Source: SAR324 cluster bacterium (GTDB taxonomy: Bacteria; SAR324; JACQKK01). From it: 45,948 nt of DNA. Shown here piece after piece: positions 35,180 through 43,932 of this stretch. The notes below the pieces were generated by a model, which was given only the letters and a program-made list of their open reading frames with translations, did not search any database and was not told the origin of the DNA. The stretch covers positions 1 through 45,948 of the forward strand of contig JACZRV010000017.1 of the NCBI GenBank assembly GCA_022574555.1. Reading direction: 5' to 3'. Position 1 is the first letter of the stretch. Each line of letters opens with the position of its first letter. Position numbers and translations under genes: made by a program.

Positions 35180-36499
35180 TCAGGTCCACAAGAAACGCCG
35201 CATGCGAATGTTGAGGATCAGCCCCAATCCCGCCATGAGTGACACCATGGATGAGCCGCCGTAGCTGAAAAAGGGCAGGGGCACACCCACCACGGGCAAC
35301 ATTCCGACCACCATCCCGACGTTGACCAAAACCTGTGCCGCAATGATGGAAGCGATGCCCATCGTCAGGAACACGCTGAAGCGATCCCGTGTCTGCAAGA
35401 CGATGCGAAAACCCTGCACGATCAACGCACCATAAAGCGTCAGCAGTCCAAGCACGCCGACGAATCCCCACTCCTCGGCGAATATGGAGAATAGGAAATC
35501 GGTGTGCCGCGCCGGCAGGAAGTTGAGGGCTCCCTGAGTGCTGTTACCGAAGCCCTTGCCCCAGAATCTGCCCGATCCGATCGCGATTTTGGACTGAATG
35601 ACGTGATAGCCGGCGCCCAATGGGTCCTTATTGGGATCGAGAAACGTGAGCAGCCGTTTTTGCTGGTAGGGCCGCAATACATGGGAAATGTATGGGCGGA
35701 ACGTATTTTCCGCGATCAGATCCAGATAGGGGTTGTCAAGGGAGATCTCCTCATCGAAGAACACCCGCCGTAAATCGGCGCGGGTGGAAAACTCCTGTCC
35801 CACGGCGGATTCCAGTCGGGCCACTAATTCCTGGCCTGCACCTTGCCGCGCCAGGGTGGTGGGGACCGGGGCATGAATGCGATACGTGCCCAGTTGGAAG
35901 GCGGTGATCAACGATGTGATGGCCAAGATACCGGTCACGGCTATGGTGATCAAAATGCGCTTGTGAATCCCGGCCAATACAAAGATCGGAAACGTGCTCA
36001 GTAGAATGAGTAAGGCCGTGCCGAGATCGGGCTGCTGCACGACCAGGAAAAACGGGACCAGCACCAGCAGGGCGGGCACCAATATCCCTTTCAAGCCCAA
36101 TCCGCCGACCTGCCGGCTGTCGCGAAAGTAATACGCGATGGCCAACACCGACGTGATCTTGACGAACTCGGACGGTTGGATGGCGACCGGCCCGACTGCG
36201 AACCAGCGGTTGACCCCGCCCTCGGCGCTGTCGATGAACACCAGGGCGGCAAGGGAGGCCACCACAAATCCGTGGAGGAGGTACGACCAGTGGCCGATGG
36301 TGCGAAAATCGACCAGCAGTACGATAAAACATGCTAGCAATCCCACGCCGATCCACGATAATTGACGATACCAGAAGCTCACTTCGCCCACGTAACCCTG
36401 CGAGGCCGACTGGATCGCCACGGTGCCCACAAGGCAAATGGCCAGCACCAGGAAGAGCAGATACCAATCGAAATTGGAGAGCAATCGGCGGTCGAACAT
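35180..36499 (-). CDS. rodA: Rod-shape determining SEDS protein RodA, with an enlarged loop
   Basis: 439 residues, longer than the usual ~370. RodA is a peptidoglycan glycosyltransferase of the inner membrane that polymerises the side wall together with PBP2. Typical SEDS segments: YRQLSWIGVGL, EGGVNRWFAVGPVAIQPSEF, VVQQPDLGTALLILL, LDPNKDPLGAGYHVIQSKIA, GSGRFWGKGFGNSTQGALNF, LPARHTDFLFSIFAEEWGFV and the end VVGVPLPFFSYGGSSMVSLM. An extra stretch of about 65 residues (about 208-272; HAPVPTTLARQGAGQELVAR onward) lies between the middle membrane helices and would face the periplasm. No mreBCD or PBP2 gene is adjacent. Confidence 0.92.
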   Translation of the reverse strand: MFDRRLLSNFDWYLLFLVLAICLVGTVAIQSASQGYVGEVSFWYRQLSWIGVGLLACFIVLLVDFRTIGHWSYLLHGFVVASLAALVFIDSAEGGVNRWFAVGPVAIQPSEFVKITSVLAIAYYFRDSRQVGGLGLKGILVPALLVLVPFFLVVQQPDLGTALLILLSTFPIFVLAGIHKRILITIAVTGILAITSLITAFQLGTYRIHAPVPTTLARQGAGQELVARLESAVGQEFSTRADLRRVFFDEEISLDNPYLDLIAENTFRPYISHVLRPYQQKRLLTFLDPNKDPLGAGYHVIQSKIAIGSGRFWGKGFGNSTQGALNFLPARHTDFLFSIFAEEWGFVGVLGLLTLYGALIVQGFRIVLQTRDRFSVFLTMGIASIIAAQVLVNVGMVVGMLPVVGVPLPFFSYGGSSMVSLMAGLGLILNIRMRRFLWT

Positions 36500-36573
36500 G
36501 GTTGCAACCCTCGTGGGATGGGTTGGCCGTACGGAGGATCACCCCTTCCGCGTTGGGACGAAGTTTTGTATAT

Positions 36574-36601
36574 CTTGTTGTTTCGGCCTTGTTGTCTCGG
36601 C
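36574..36601. repeat. 14-bp tandem repeat
   Basis: CTTGTTGTTTCGGC and CTTGTTGTCTCGGC are adjacent and differ at one base. They lie in the 261-base divergent spacer between rodA and the B12-domain gene, which is otherwise without recognised features. Confidence 0.8.
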
Positions 36602-36760
36602 TCGATCGTGCCGATAACCACGCCCAAGGCATCCGTCATGAATCCGTTTTCCCGGTGCCGGGGCTTTAGGCGACAATATCAAATTCCATCGGGCTGGTAC
36701 ACAGATGCGGCTCGTGCCATATAGGGCCTCTGCGGGTCCGATTGCAGCCAAACGGATCAC

Positions 36761-37201
36761 ATGACTGGGGAAGAACCGCGCGCGCCCCGCACATTGCGCA
36801 TATTGTTGGCCAAGGCGGGATTGGACGGCCACGACCGGGGCGTCCACGTCATCTCTTCCGCATTGCGGGACGCGGGCATGGAGGTCATCTATACCGGCCT
36901 GCGACAAACCCCGCAGACGATCGTTACGGCGGCCCTGCAGGAGGACGTGGACGCCATCGGCCTGAGCGTTCTTTCCGGCGCTCACATGACCCAGTTCCCC
37001 AAGGTGCTGGAATGTATGCGTGAACAAGGGATGGACGATGTGTTGCTTTTTGGCGGCGGGATCATTCCCGGCAAGGATCGTGAGACCTTGGAGGCCCTGG
37101 GTGTGGGCCGGCTCTTCGGTCCCGGCACGCCGTTGCAGGATATCGTCTCCTACCTGGAATCCACTCTCGGCGAGGCGCGGGATGAATCGATCCACGGCTG
37201 A
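36761..37201 (+). CDS. Cobalamin-binding domain protein, methylmalonyl-CoA mutase C-terminal type
   Basis: 146 residues. [20 protein letters not shown] contains the base-off B12 motif D-x-H-x-x-G (DGHDRG) of methylmalonyl-CoA mutase, with the downstream partners [15 protein letters not shown] and [13 protein letters not shown] that complete the S-x-L ... G-G motif. Stand-alone versions are the small subunit of two-part mutases, which isomerise methylmalonyl-CoA to succinyl-CoA; the large subunit is not in the window. The gene's end overlaps the proposed start of the dihydrouridine synthase gene by 20 bases. Confidence 0.9.
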   Translation: MTGEEPRAPRTLRILLAKAGLDGHDRGVHVISSALRDAGMEVIYTGLRQTPQTIVTAALQEDVDAIGLSVLSGAHMTQFPKVLECMREQGMDDVLLFGGGIIPGKDRETLEALGVGRLFGPGTPLQDIVSYLESTLGEARDESIHG

Positions 37202-38183
37202 CTCGAAATCGCGGCACGCGGCTGGCGAAAGGATCCCTTGGTGCGAGAGACCGCGGCCCATCGTGGCCCTAGCCCCGATGGATGGGATCACCGACAGCGC
37301 GTTCAGGCGTATCGTCCGCCGCATCGACCGGGACGTGGTGCTGTTCAGCGAATTCACCAATGCGGACGGATTTTTGTGCAGTGGCAAGATACGCCGCCGG
37401 CTCGATTTCACTGCCGAGGAGCAACCCTATTTCGTGCAGCTTTTCGGCCATCGGCCCGAAAGCTTCTCCGAATCGGCCAAGGTGCTCGAACAGCTGGGTG
37501 TGATGGGAATCGATGTGAATATGGGCTGTCCCGCCAAAAAAATCGTCGCCTCCCAACACGGAAGCGGCCTGATGCGAAATGTGGACCTGGCCTGCCGAAT
37601 CGTGGAACGGGTGGCCGCCGGCTGCGGGCTGGAAATTTCGGTCAAAACCCGGCTGGGCTGGCGCAACGCCGACAACCTGATTCCTTTCGCCAAATCCCTG
37701 GAATCTGCCGGGGCATCCCTGATCACCGTCCACGGCCGCGCCTACGAGCAGGGTTTCTCCGGCAAGGCCGACTGGGAGCCGATTTACCGTCTGAAGCGCA
37801 ATCTGGGAATACCCGTGCTGGGCAATGGTGACGTCGCCGACTGGGCTGATGGCTTGCGAAAATCGGCCGGCCTCGATGGCTTCATGATCGGGCGGGCGGC
37901 CATCGGCAATCCTTGGGTGTTCCGCAATAATTTCCGTCAAAATTCCGTGTCGTGGCGCGAACGATCTGCCCTGATTGCGGCGCATTACCGGCTGATGCGG
38001 GAGACGAAGGCGGAACGGGCGTGTCTGCTGGAATTCCGCAAACACCTGGCCGAATACGTGCGGGGCATCGCCGACGCCAAGGCCGTACGCCAGGAATTGT
38101 TCGCCACCCGTGATGAACAAACCTTGCTGGCACGAATCGAGGCGCTTTCCGGGATCGATGAGCAGTTGCCGCGAGCCGGTTGA
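37182..38183 (+). CDS. dus: tRNA-dihydrouridine synthase
   Basis: 333 residues from ATG 37182, with GAGG 6 bases upstream; the frame opens earlier but inside the preceding gene. The flavoenzyme reduces uridines in the tRNA D-loop with NADPH. Seen: [51 protein letters not shown] with catalytic C116, [51 protein letters not shown], and the C-terminal helical domain. The 'NMGCPAKK' segment is closest to the DusB subgroup, though subgroup choice is tentative. It is the second gene of a plus-strand run with gaps of a few bases. Confidence 0.93.
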   Translation: MNRSTADSKSRHAAGERIPWCERPRPIVALAPMDGITDSAFRRIVRRIDRDVVLFSEFTNADGFLCSGKIRRRLDFTAEEQPYFVQLFGHRPESFSESAKVLEQLGVMGIDVNMGCPAKKIVASQHGSGLMRNVDLACRIVERVAAGCGLEISVKTRLGWRNADNLIPFAKSLESAGASLITVHGRAYEQGFSGKADWEPIYRLKRNLGIPVLGNGDVADWADGLRKSAGLDGFMIGRAAIGNPWVFRNNFRQNSVSWRERSALIAAHYRLMRETKAERACLLEFRKHLAEYVRGIADAKAVRQELFATRDEQTLLARIEALSGIDEQLPRAG

Positions 38184-38186
38184 CGC

Positions 38187-38864
38187 ATGGATCGAGTTGC
38201 CGCCACCCTCGAGCCCCTCTTGCGCCCGCGACGGATCGCGCGCATGAAATCCGTGCTCGGCACACGATCCGACCATGTGGCGTTCGTGTTCGAGCAAATG
38301 GTGGACCCTCACAATTTGAGCGCCGCGCTGCGCAGCCTGGACGCGTTCTCGTTCCAGGACGCCTACCTGGTGGACCCTCGGGCTCGCCTGGGGTTTTCGC
38401 GGCGGATCACCCAGGGCACGGAACGGTGGCTGACGCTGCACGAACCGGACAGCTTGGAAACTTGCATTGACGATCTGCGTTCCCGGGGTTACCGCGTGCT
38501 GGCCAGCCACCTGCAGCAGGGCGGGGCCGTATCGATCACCGATTTGGACTTCCGGCAGCGGGTGGCTCTCGTATTCGGTAACGAGCACGAGGGGGTCAGC
38601 GACAAAGCTTTGGCTCTCGCGGATGGGTGCTTCCGCATCGACATGCTGGGGTTCGTGGAAAGTCTCAACTTATCCGTCGCCGTGGCCCTATGTGCCCATC
38701 ACGCGCGCCGCGAGCTGAATCGGCTCTCGCTGGAATCCGCTGATCCCGGCTGCTACCTCATGACCGAAAGCCGCCGCCAGGAAATCTATGAAAGCTGGCT
38801 GAAGCGCTCGGTGCGGCGCTCGGAAGAAATTCTGGCGGAATCGGCTGAACGGGGGCCATCGTAA
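38187..38864 (+). CDS. trmH: tRNA 2'-O-methyltransferase, SpoU/TrmH family
   Basis: 225 residues. It starts three bases after the upstream stop. The SPOUT signatures are clear: motif 1 VFEQMVDPHNLSAALRSLDA, motif 2 VALVFGNEHEGVSDKALALA, and motif 3 FRIDMLGFVESLNLSVAVAL, forming the deep trefoil knot that binds SAM. Length and motifs fit TrmH, which methylates the ribose of G18 in tRNA, but related family members cannot be fully excluded. The neighbouring dus gene also acts on the tRNA D-arm, which may be functional clustering. Confidence 0.9.
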   Translation: MDRVAATLEPLLRPRRIARMKSVLGTRSDHVAFVFEQMVDPHNLSAALRSLDAFSFQDAYLVDPRARLGFSRRITQGTERWLTLHEPDSLETCIDDLRSRGYRVLASHLQQGGAVSITDLDFRQRVALVFGNEHEGVSDKALALADGCFRIDMLGFVESLNLSVAVALCAHHARRELNRLSLESADPGCYLMTESRRQEIYESWLKRSVRRSEEILAESAERGPS

Positions 38865-38868
38865 AACC

Positions 38869-40254
38869 ATGGCCATCATCGTGCAAAAATTTGGCGGTAC
38901 GAGCGTCGGCAGTGGCGAACGCATCCGGGGGGTTGGGGACATCATCGCCGATACGTTGGGCGATCATCAGGTTGTTGCGGTGGTCTCGGCCATCAGCGGA
39001 ACGGTCAAGAGCGAAGGCACCACCAGCAAGATTCTCGAAGCTTCGGAGCGTGCGGTACGGGGAGAACCGTTCGCCGATGCCATCCAGTTCATCGAGGACA
39101 ATCACCTGGGGGCCATCGAAACCGCAGTGTCGTCTGCTCCCCTGCGCAAAGCGTTGGAAGCCGAGGTTCACGATGACCTCGCCCGGTTGACGAGCCTGTT
39201 GGAAGCGATCCAGGTGATCCGGGAGCTGTCGCCTCGCAGTCAGGATTTGCTGCTGGGCACTGGCGAACGGCTCGCCGCCCGCACCCTGACGGCTTCCCTC
39301 CAGGACCGGGGCATCAATGCGGATTATATCGATCTCTCCGAAGTCGTCAACGAAGATGAGCGGGAAATCGACCCCGCGTTTTTCGACCGCACCCAGCGCA
39401 TGCTGGCCGAGCGCTGCCTGCCCCAGGAGGGCACGGTGCCCATCGTCACCGGATTTTTCGGCCTGGTTCCCGGCGGGCTGCTCAGAGCCGTGGGGCGCGG
39501 ATACACTGATTTCACGGCGGCGATGATCTCCGCTGGCCTGGGAAGCGGACGCGTAGCCGAATTGCAGGTGTGGAAGGAAGTGGACGGCATCTTCACCGCC
39601 GATCCGCGCAAGGTGCCCAAAGCTCATGTGTTGCGCCGCATATCGCCCCTGGAAGCCTCCGAATTGACCTATTTTGGTTCGGAGGTGCTGCACCCGTTCA
39701 CCATGGAGCGCGTGGTCTCGGCCAATATTCCGATCCGCCTGAAGAATACGTTCCATCCCGCTGGTGAGGGCACACTGATCGTTCCCCGGCCCGAAAAAAC
39801 CGCGGCCAGGGTTACGGCGGTTACTGCCAAACGCGGCATCACGATCGTCACCGTGTCGTCCAATCGCATGTACAACGCGTACGGGTTTCTCGAAGGCGTC
39901 TTCAAGGTGCTGGCCGATCACGGCGCCGTTGTGGACCTCGTGTCGACCTCCGAGGTGAGCATCTCTTTCACCATCGAGCGCGGGGACAACCTGAGGGCCA
40001 CCAAGGACAGTCTGGAACGCTTCGGTACGGTGACCGTGAACGCCGGGAGAGCCATTTTGAGTATGGTCGGCGAAGGCATGAAATTCGCCGTGGGTACCTC
40101 GGGACTCATGTTCTCCGCCCTGGGCAGCGCCGGGGTGAATATCGAAATGATTTCCCAGGGAGCCTCGGAGATCAACATCTCTTGCGTCATCCGCGAGGAG
40201 GACACGCAAAAAGGGCTTCAGGCGGTGCACCGGGCATTTTTGGAGGGTCCATGA
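38869..40254 (+). CDS. lysC: Aspartate kinase
   Basis: 461 residues, monofunctional. It phosphorylates aspartate, the first step towards lysine, threonine and methionine. The N-terminal kinase has IIVQKFGGTSVGSGERIRGV, LLLGTGERLAARTLTASLQD, TVPIVTGFFGLVPGGLLRAV and GRGYTDFTAAMISAGLGSGR, then the Asp-binding WKEVDGIFTADPRKV. Two ACT domains for feedback control follow (ITIVTVSSNRMYNAYGFLEG; VSMVGEGM-like LSMVGEGMKFAVGTSGLMF). The long class with extra residues after SAISG resembles the LysC/ThrA kinase group. Its stop overlaps the nth start (ATGA). Confidence 0.95.
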   Translation: MAIIVQKFGGTSVGSGERIRGVGDIIADTLGDHQVVAVVSAISGTVKSEGTTSKILEASERAVRGEPFADAIQFIEDNHLGAIETAVSSAPLRKALEAEVHDDLARLTSLLEAIQVIRELSPRSQDLLLGTGERLAARTLTASLQDRGINADYIDLSEVVNEDEREIDPAFFDRTQRMLAERCLPQEGTVPIVTGFFGLVPGGLLRAVGRGYTDFTAAMISAGLGSGRVAELQVWKEVDGIFTADPRKVPKAHVLRRISPLEASELTYFGSEVLHPFTMERVVSANIPIRLKNTFHPAGEGTLIVPRPEKTAARVTAVTAKRGITIVTVSSNRMYNAYGFLEGVFKVLADHGAVVDLVSTSEVSISFTIERGDNLRATKDSLERFGTVTVNAGRAILSMVGEGMKFAVGTSGLMFSALGSAGVNIEMISQGASEINISCVIREEDTQKGLQAVHRAFLEGP

Positions 40255-40889
40255 CCCGGGCCGCAGCGGCGCGTCTCTTCGACAAATTGGCGGCGGCCAA
40301 CCCTGCACCCAAATCCGAGTTGCGCTTCCGCAGCAATTTTCAATTGCTGGTGGCGGTTATTCTCAGCGCCCAGGCGACGGATACATCGGTGAATCAGGCG
40401 ACCGCGAGTCTGTTTCGCTCCGCCGGGACACCCAGGGATATGCTGGCATTGGAAGAGAGCGGGCTCAAGGAGCACATTCGCAAGATCGGATTGGCCAACA
40501 GCAAGGCGCGCAACATCATGGCCACCTGCCGCCATCTGCTGGATAAGCACGGGGGACGGGTGCCGGAGGATCGTGAGGCGCTGGAAGCCCTGCCCGGGGT
40601 CGGACGCAAAACCGCAAACGTGGTGCTGAACGTTGCCTTCGGCCAGCCCACCATCGCCGTGGACACCCATGTCTTTCGCGTGGCCAACCGAACGGGCTTG
40701 GCACCGGGGAAGACCGTGCGCGACGTGGAAGAAGGGCTGCTCGCGGTTACCCCCAAACGCCACCGGCTTCATGCCCACCATTACCTGATCCTGCACGGCC
40801 GCCATATCTGCAAAGCACGGGGGCCCGTTTGCCCCGCATGCCCCATCGCGAAGGAGTGCGCGTATCCCGACAAAACGCCCCGGGGATGA
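40251..40889 (+). CDS. nth: Endonuclease III (DNA glycosylase / AP lyase)
   Basis: 212 residues from ATG 40251, which overlaps the aspartokinase stop by four bases. It excises oxidised pyrimidines and cuts abasic sites. The helix-hairpin-helix LPGVGRKTANVVLNVAFG contains the catalytic Lys, and IAVDTHVFRVANR the catalytic Asp. The 4Fe-4S motif C-x6-C-x2-C-x5-C is complete (CKARGPVCPACPIAKEC). Last of the overlapping part of this plus-strand run; a 97-base gap follows. Confidence 0.96.
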   Translation: MTRAAAARLFDKLAAANPAPKSELRFRSNFQLLVAVILSAQATDTSVNQATASLFRSAGTPRDMLALEESGLKEHIRKIGLANSKARNIMATCRHLLDKHGGRVPEDREALEALPGVGRKTANVVLNVAFGQPTIAVDTHVFRVANRTGLAPGKTVRDVEEGLLAVTPKRHRLHAHHYLILHGRHICKARGPVCPACPIAKECAYPDKTPRG

Positions 40890-40986
40890 GGAAAACTTCT
40901 AATATTGTCAACACGACGAAGCCAAATGACCCATGACCAGCGCCGGAGGAACGACCGGGACCGGAGTCATTACGCCAAGCTGACCC

Positions 40987-41370
40987 GTGCGTAAACTTTT
41001 GCTTCTGCTGATCGGTTTCCTGTCGGCGACCGGCGTGCTGCTGGTTTTCCGGGACGAGTGGCCGTGGGTTGCGGGGCAGGAGCGATGGTTCTCCTTGCTC
41101 CATATCTGGGGCGGCTTGTTCTTCCTGGTCATGTTCCCGCTGTATGCTTGGGACCACGTCTCCACCCATCGCCACTGGCTGCGGGTAATGGCCGGCGTGA
41201 CGCTTTCCGGCGCGACCCAGCTGCTCGCGGCCTCGGTGCTCATCTTGACCGGTCTGGTATGGTTGATATACGGCGAGGCGGCGTGGGCCCTGCTCCGCGC
41301 CGTGCACCACGGACTGACCTACCTGCTGCTGGCCTCGTTGGCGGGCCATTTCCTCAGTCCCAAGCGATAG
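40987..41370 (+). CDS. Small histidine-bearing membrane protein
   Basis: 127 residues from GTG 40987. Four hydrophobic segments are seen (about 3-21, 37-55, 68-92 and 103-122). His residues H39, H57, H61 and H63 around the second segment and a His pair plus a later His around the last (AVHHGLTYLLLASLAGHFL) resemble the layout of b-type haem membrane proteins of the cytochrome b561 kind, but the assignment is tentative. No partner enzyme is adjacent. A 14-base duplication begins within its last codons and stop. Confidence 0.65.
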   Translation: MRKLLLLLIGFLSATGVLLVFRDEWPWVAGQERWFSLLHIWGGLFFLVMFPLYAWDHVSTHRHWLRVMAGVTLSGATQLLAASVLILTGLVWLIYGEAAWALLRAVHHGLTYLLLASLAGHFLSPKR

Positions 41371-41387
41371 CCCCCAAGCGATAGCCC
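41360..41387. repeat. 14-bp tandem duplication over a stop codon
   Basis: CCAAGCGATAGCCC occurs twice exactly. The first copy contains the last codons and TAG of the small membrane protein gene, so the second is a copy of a gene end. Confidence 0.85.
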
Positions 41388-41560
41388 CCCAGGACGACTC
41401 CCCGATCACGGCTCCATCGACGGGATAGGGAGCGGTTCCAATGGATTCGATCCCGTGACGGTCGAGTTACCGCAATCGAAAAGGCCGGCGAAACTGGACG
41501 AGAGCGTGGGGAGCGCCATGGACTGCCGGCTTGGCCGCACTGCACCGATGGGCGGCGCGT

Positions 41561-41923
41561 CTAATGCTTCGGCGCCTTAACGGATTTTTCCCCGTGGGCG
41601 GAATGGGGCTGAAGTCTGATTTCATTGAAGCGGAAGGTGGTTTCCAGCATGAGTTCGTCTTGCCCGTCGTGGGACCTCACCAGGCGCACGCGCACCTCGG
41701 GGTTTTCCTCCCCTTCGGGTTCCTCTTCCTCCTCCATCACGATCGTACAGACCAAGCCATCCCGGGCCAAAACGACCGACAGTTCCCGATTGAGGTGCGT
41801 GGTTTCCTTCAGGCTTTCCACTCCCCCGGTGAAATTGAAGACGCAGTTGCCGTTGTCGGCGGCGAAAACCACCGCTTCGCCCTGCAAATTTCGGAAGAAT
41901 ACGCCCAGGTTGAAAGCCAGCAT
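41561..41923 (-). CDS. Uncharacterised 120-residue protein
   Basis: No family recognised. The chain looks like an all-beta domain: AFNLGVFFRNLQGEAVVFAA, CVFNFTGGVESLKE, LSVVLARDGLVCTIVMEE, an acidic run of about nine Glu, then VRVRLVRSHDGQDELMLETT. It ends in a basic, His-rich tail. No signal peptide or membrane segment. It lies 102 bases downstream of the M48 protease gene on the same strand and could share its transcript. Confidence 0.6.
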   Translation of the reverse strand: MLAFNLGVFFRNLQGEAVVFAADNGNCVFNFTGGVESLKETTHLNRELSVVLARDGLVCTIVMEEEEEPEGEENPEVRVRLVRSHDGQDELMLETTFRFNEIRLQPHSAHGEKSVKAPKH

Positions 41924-42025
41924 CTGTTCAATTTCGCGGGGATTTGCGGAAAGTACGGGGCTCTGCGGTTTGTCTTGCCCGCGAGGGTGTCACACGGCGA
42001 TGATCCCACGAAGGCATCAACTTTC

Positions 42026-43795
42026 CTATTGCGGTCTGGCGAGCGCTCTCCATCGCTTGCGATAGTATTCCAGGGTAGCGCCGCCCCGCTCCTGGCCGGC
42101 TTCGGCCAGGAGCAAGGCTCTACTCGCGGCTGCCTCGGCTTTATCGGGTTGGTTGGCGCGAAAGTACGCCTCCGCCAACGTATCCCAAATATAGGCCGCT
42201 TGCCGCGCTGCGGAAGCGCGTTCCGCCAGCAGGAGGCCTTCCTGCAGGAGACCAGGATCGCCGTGGGATGCGGTGACGAGCAGCCAGGCCAGGTTGTTTT
42301 GAGTCTGAGGGTCTTCAGGATGCCAACCAAACGCGAGGCGGAAGTACCGTTCCGCTGCGAAGTAATCGCCACGCCCGAAAGCCTCCGAGGCCAGGTAGCG
42401 CACGCCCGCCAGCTCGGCCGGCGAAGGATCAACGATTTGTTCCAACCGTTCGGGCAGGAAATTTTCGGCGAAAAAACCCAGCCAGCTCACCTGTGCCAAA
42501 AGTGGCTGGGCGATCAACAGGGAGACGAAAACAGCGAGAATGCCGGCCTTGACCCGCTTCACCCGGCGGTCATGGGCCTGCAGCAACTCCGGCTTTTGAC
42601 CGGCGGCGTACAAATATGAGATCCGTCCCAGGATTCCGTAATGGTGCCAATTCTTTGCCTGGGGTTGGATTCCGTTGGCCTGGGCGATCTTCATCAGCGA
42701 CGAGCGCAGGGGTTCCAGCCCATGGCGCTGAAATGCGTTGCCGTCGGCTTGCCGCTCGAACTGCCGGCTGAGAAACCCGATTACATAGCGCAGGAACAGC
42801 AGCAGCGCCACGATCACGATCAGGCCCGATGTCCAGATGGGGGGCATTGCATCGAACCAGAACGCGACCACGACCAGCGAATCCATCCCAGATTGCATCA
42901 GCAGTACAAATGCCAGGATCGCTGCAAAAAAATACCAAAGGTGGTGATGGCGGATATGGGCGGCTTCATGAGCGGTAACGGCGCGCACCTCCGCCTCGGA
43001 CAAGGATGCCGCCAAGCCCTCGCCGATCAGCATGAAGCGGAACGGAGGGATCAGGCCGATGACCGCCGCTGTCGTCGCTCCCATCACTTCCTCGGGCCAT
43101 TGATAGACTCGTGGCCACCGGATCCCGTTGGCGGCCAACTCATCCAGGACGACGCTTTCCGCCACGGTCGAGGACAGCCGCCTCAGACCCCAGCAGTACC
43201 TGATCAGCATGGGGACAATGACCGCAAAGACGATGCCGTACAACGCCAGCATTCCGGCAATCCGTATCGAAACGGAGGATGCGGTTTCATCCGGTGATCC
43301 CAGAAAAATCTGGTCCAGCATGGGCGTGAAAAAAACATTCAATCCGAACAAGATCAACATTGGCAGCGGAATGCGCATCGTTTCCCAAAGCGCCTTGGTT
43401 TCGGCTCTCCATTTTTTCCCGCCCATGGGATCGGGTGCACGGAGGGTGAGCCCGTCGGCCAGCCAAAAGTTGGCCAACAGGAGCAGGATGGTGAATTCTT
43501 CCGCACGCGGAAAGCCATCCAGGAGCCGAACCAGGCTATGGTGCAGGGGCACCGTGGCCAGTAAAATGAGCCATATACCCAGCAAGATCATACGGCGCGA
43601 CGAAAGCCGCATCGGCGACCGCGGTCCCATCCCTCGATCCGGCATGCGGCCGATCAGGTAGCCGATCAGGATCGGCGCGGCATACGTCGCCCATACCTGC
43701 CAGGCAGCCATCAGCTCCTGCCCGGAATCCCGTACGGCTTGTGAGGCGATCAGCCCAAAGAAGGCCAGTATGTAGGGCAGAAAAGGTAGAAGCAT
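42026..43795 (-). CDS. M48-type membrane zinc metalloprotease fused to TPR repeats
   Basis: 589 residues. Several membrane helices occupy the first 200 residues (FLPYILAFFGLIASQ, ATYAAPILIGYLIG, MILLGIWLILLATVPL, LPMLILFGLNVFF, GMLALYGIVFAVIVPML). The protease motif H276-EAA-H280 follows LSEAEVRAVTA, then two more helices, then FERQADGNAF, the third-ligand region of the M48 (HtpX/Ste24) family. After another helix (VKAGILAVFVSLLIAQPLL) the last 140 residues are TPR-like (ASEAFGRGDYFAAERYFRLA, DPQTQNNLAWLLVTASHG, ADKAEAAASRAL-type). The protease would face the cytoplasm or membrane; a role in membrane-protein quality control is inferred. Confidence 0.88.
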   Translation of the reverse strand: MLLPFLPYILAFFGLIASQAVRDSGQELMAAWQVWATYAAPILIGYLIGRMPDRGMGPRSPMRLSSRRMILLGIWLILLATVPLHHSLVRLLDGFPRAEEFTILLLLANFWLADGLTLRAPDPMGGKKWRAETKALWETMRIPLPMLILFGLNVFFTPMLDQIFLGSPDETASSVSIRIAGMLALYGIVFAVIVPMLIRYCWGLRRLSSTVAESVVLDELAANGIRWPRVYQWPEEVMGATTAAVIGLIPPFRFMLIGEGLAASLSEAEVRAVTAHEAAHIRHHHLWYFFAAILAFVLLMQSGMDSLVVVAFWFDAMPPIWTSGLIVIVALLLFLRYVIGFLSRQFERQADGNAFQRHGLEPLRSSLMKIAQANGIQPQAKNWHHYGILGRISYLYAAGQKPELLQAHDRRVKRVKAGILAVFVSLLIAQPLLAQVSWLGFFAENFLPERLEQIVDPSPAELAGVRYLASEAFGRGDYFAAERYFRLAFGWHPEDPQTQNNLAWLLVTASHGDPGLLQEGLLLAERASAARQAAYIWDTLAEAYFRANQPDKAEAAASRALLLAEAGQERGGATLEYYRKRWRALARPQ

Positions 43796-43932
43796 GGTGT
43801 GACTTTCGAGAGATGCTCTCTAGCGGCCCCGAACCGATAGAAAATTGCGTTGTTCAGATACCTGCGCCATGGCGTATCCCCTCGATGGCCGATCGATGGC
43901 CGGCGAGACCGCGAGTGAGAAACTCCAGGCCC

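Noticed and set aside
41531..42619. A 362-codon plus-strand frame over the M48 and hypothetical genes
   Set aside because: It is antisense to a gene with TPR content and shows no motif of its own.
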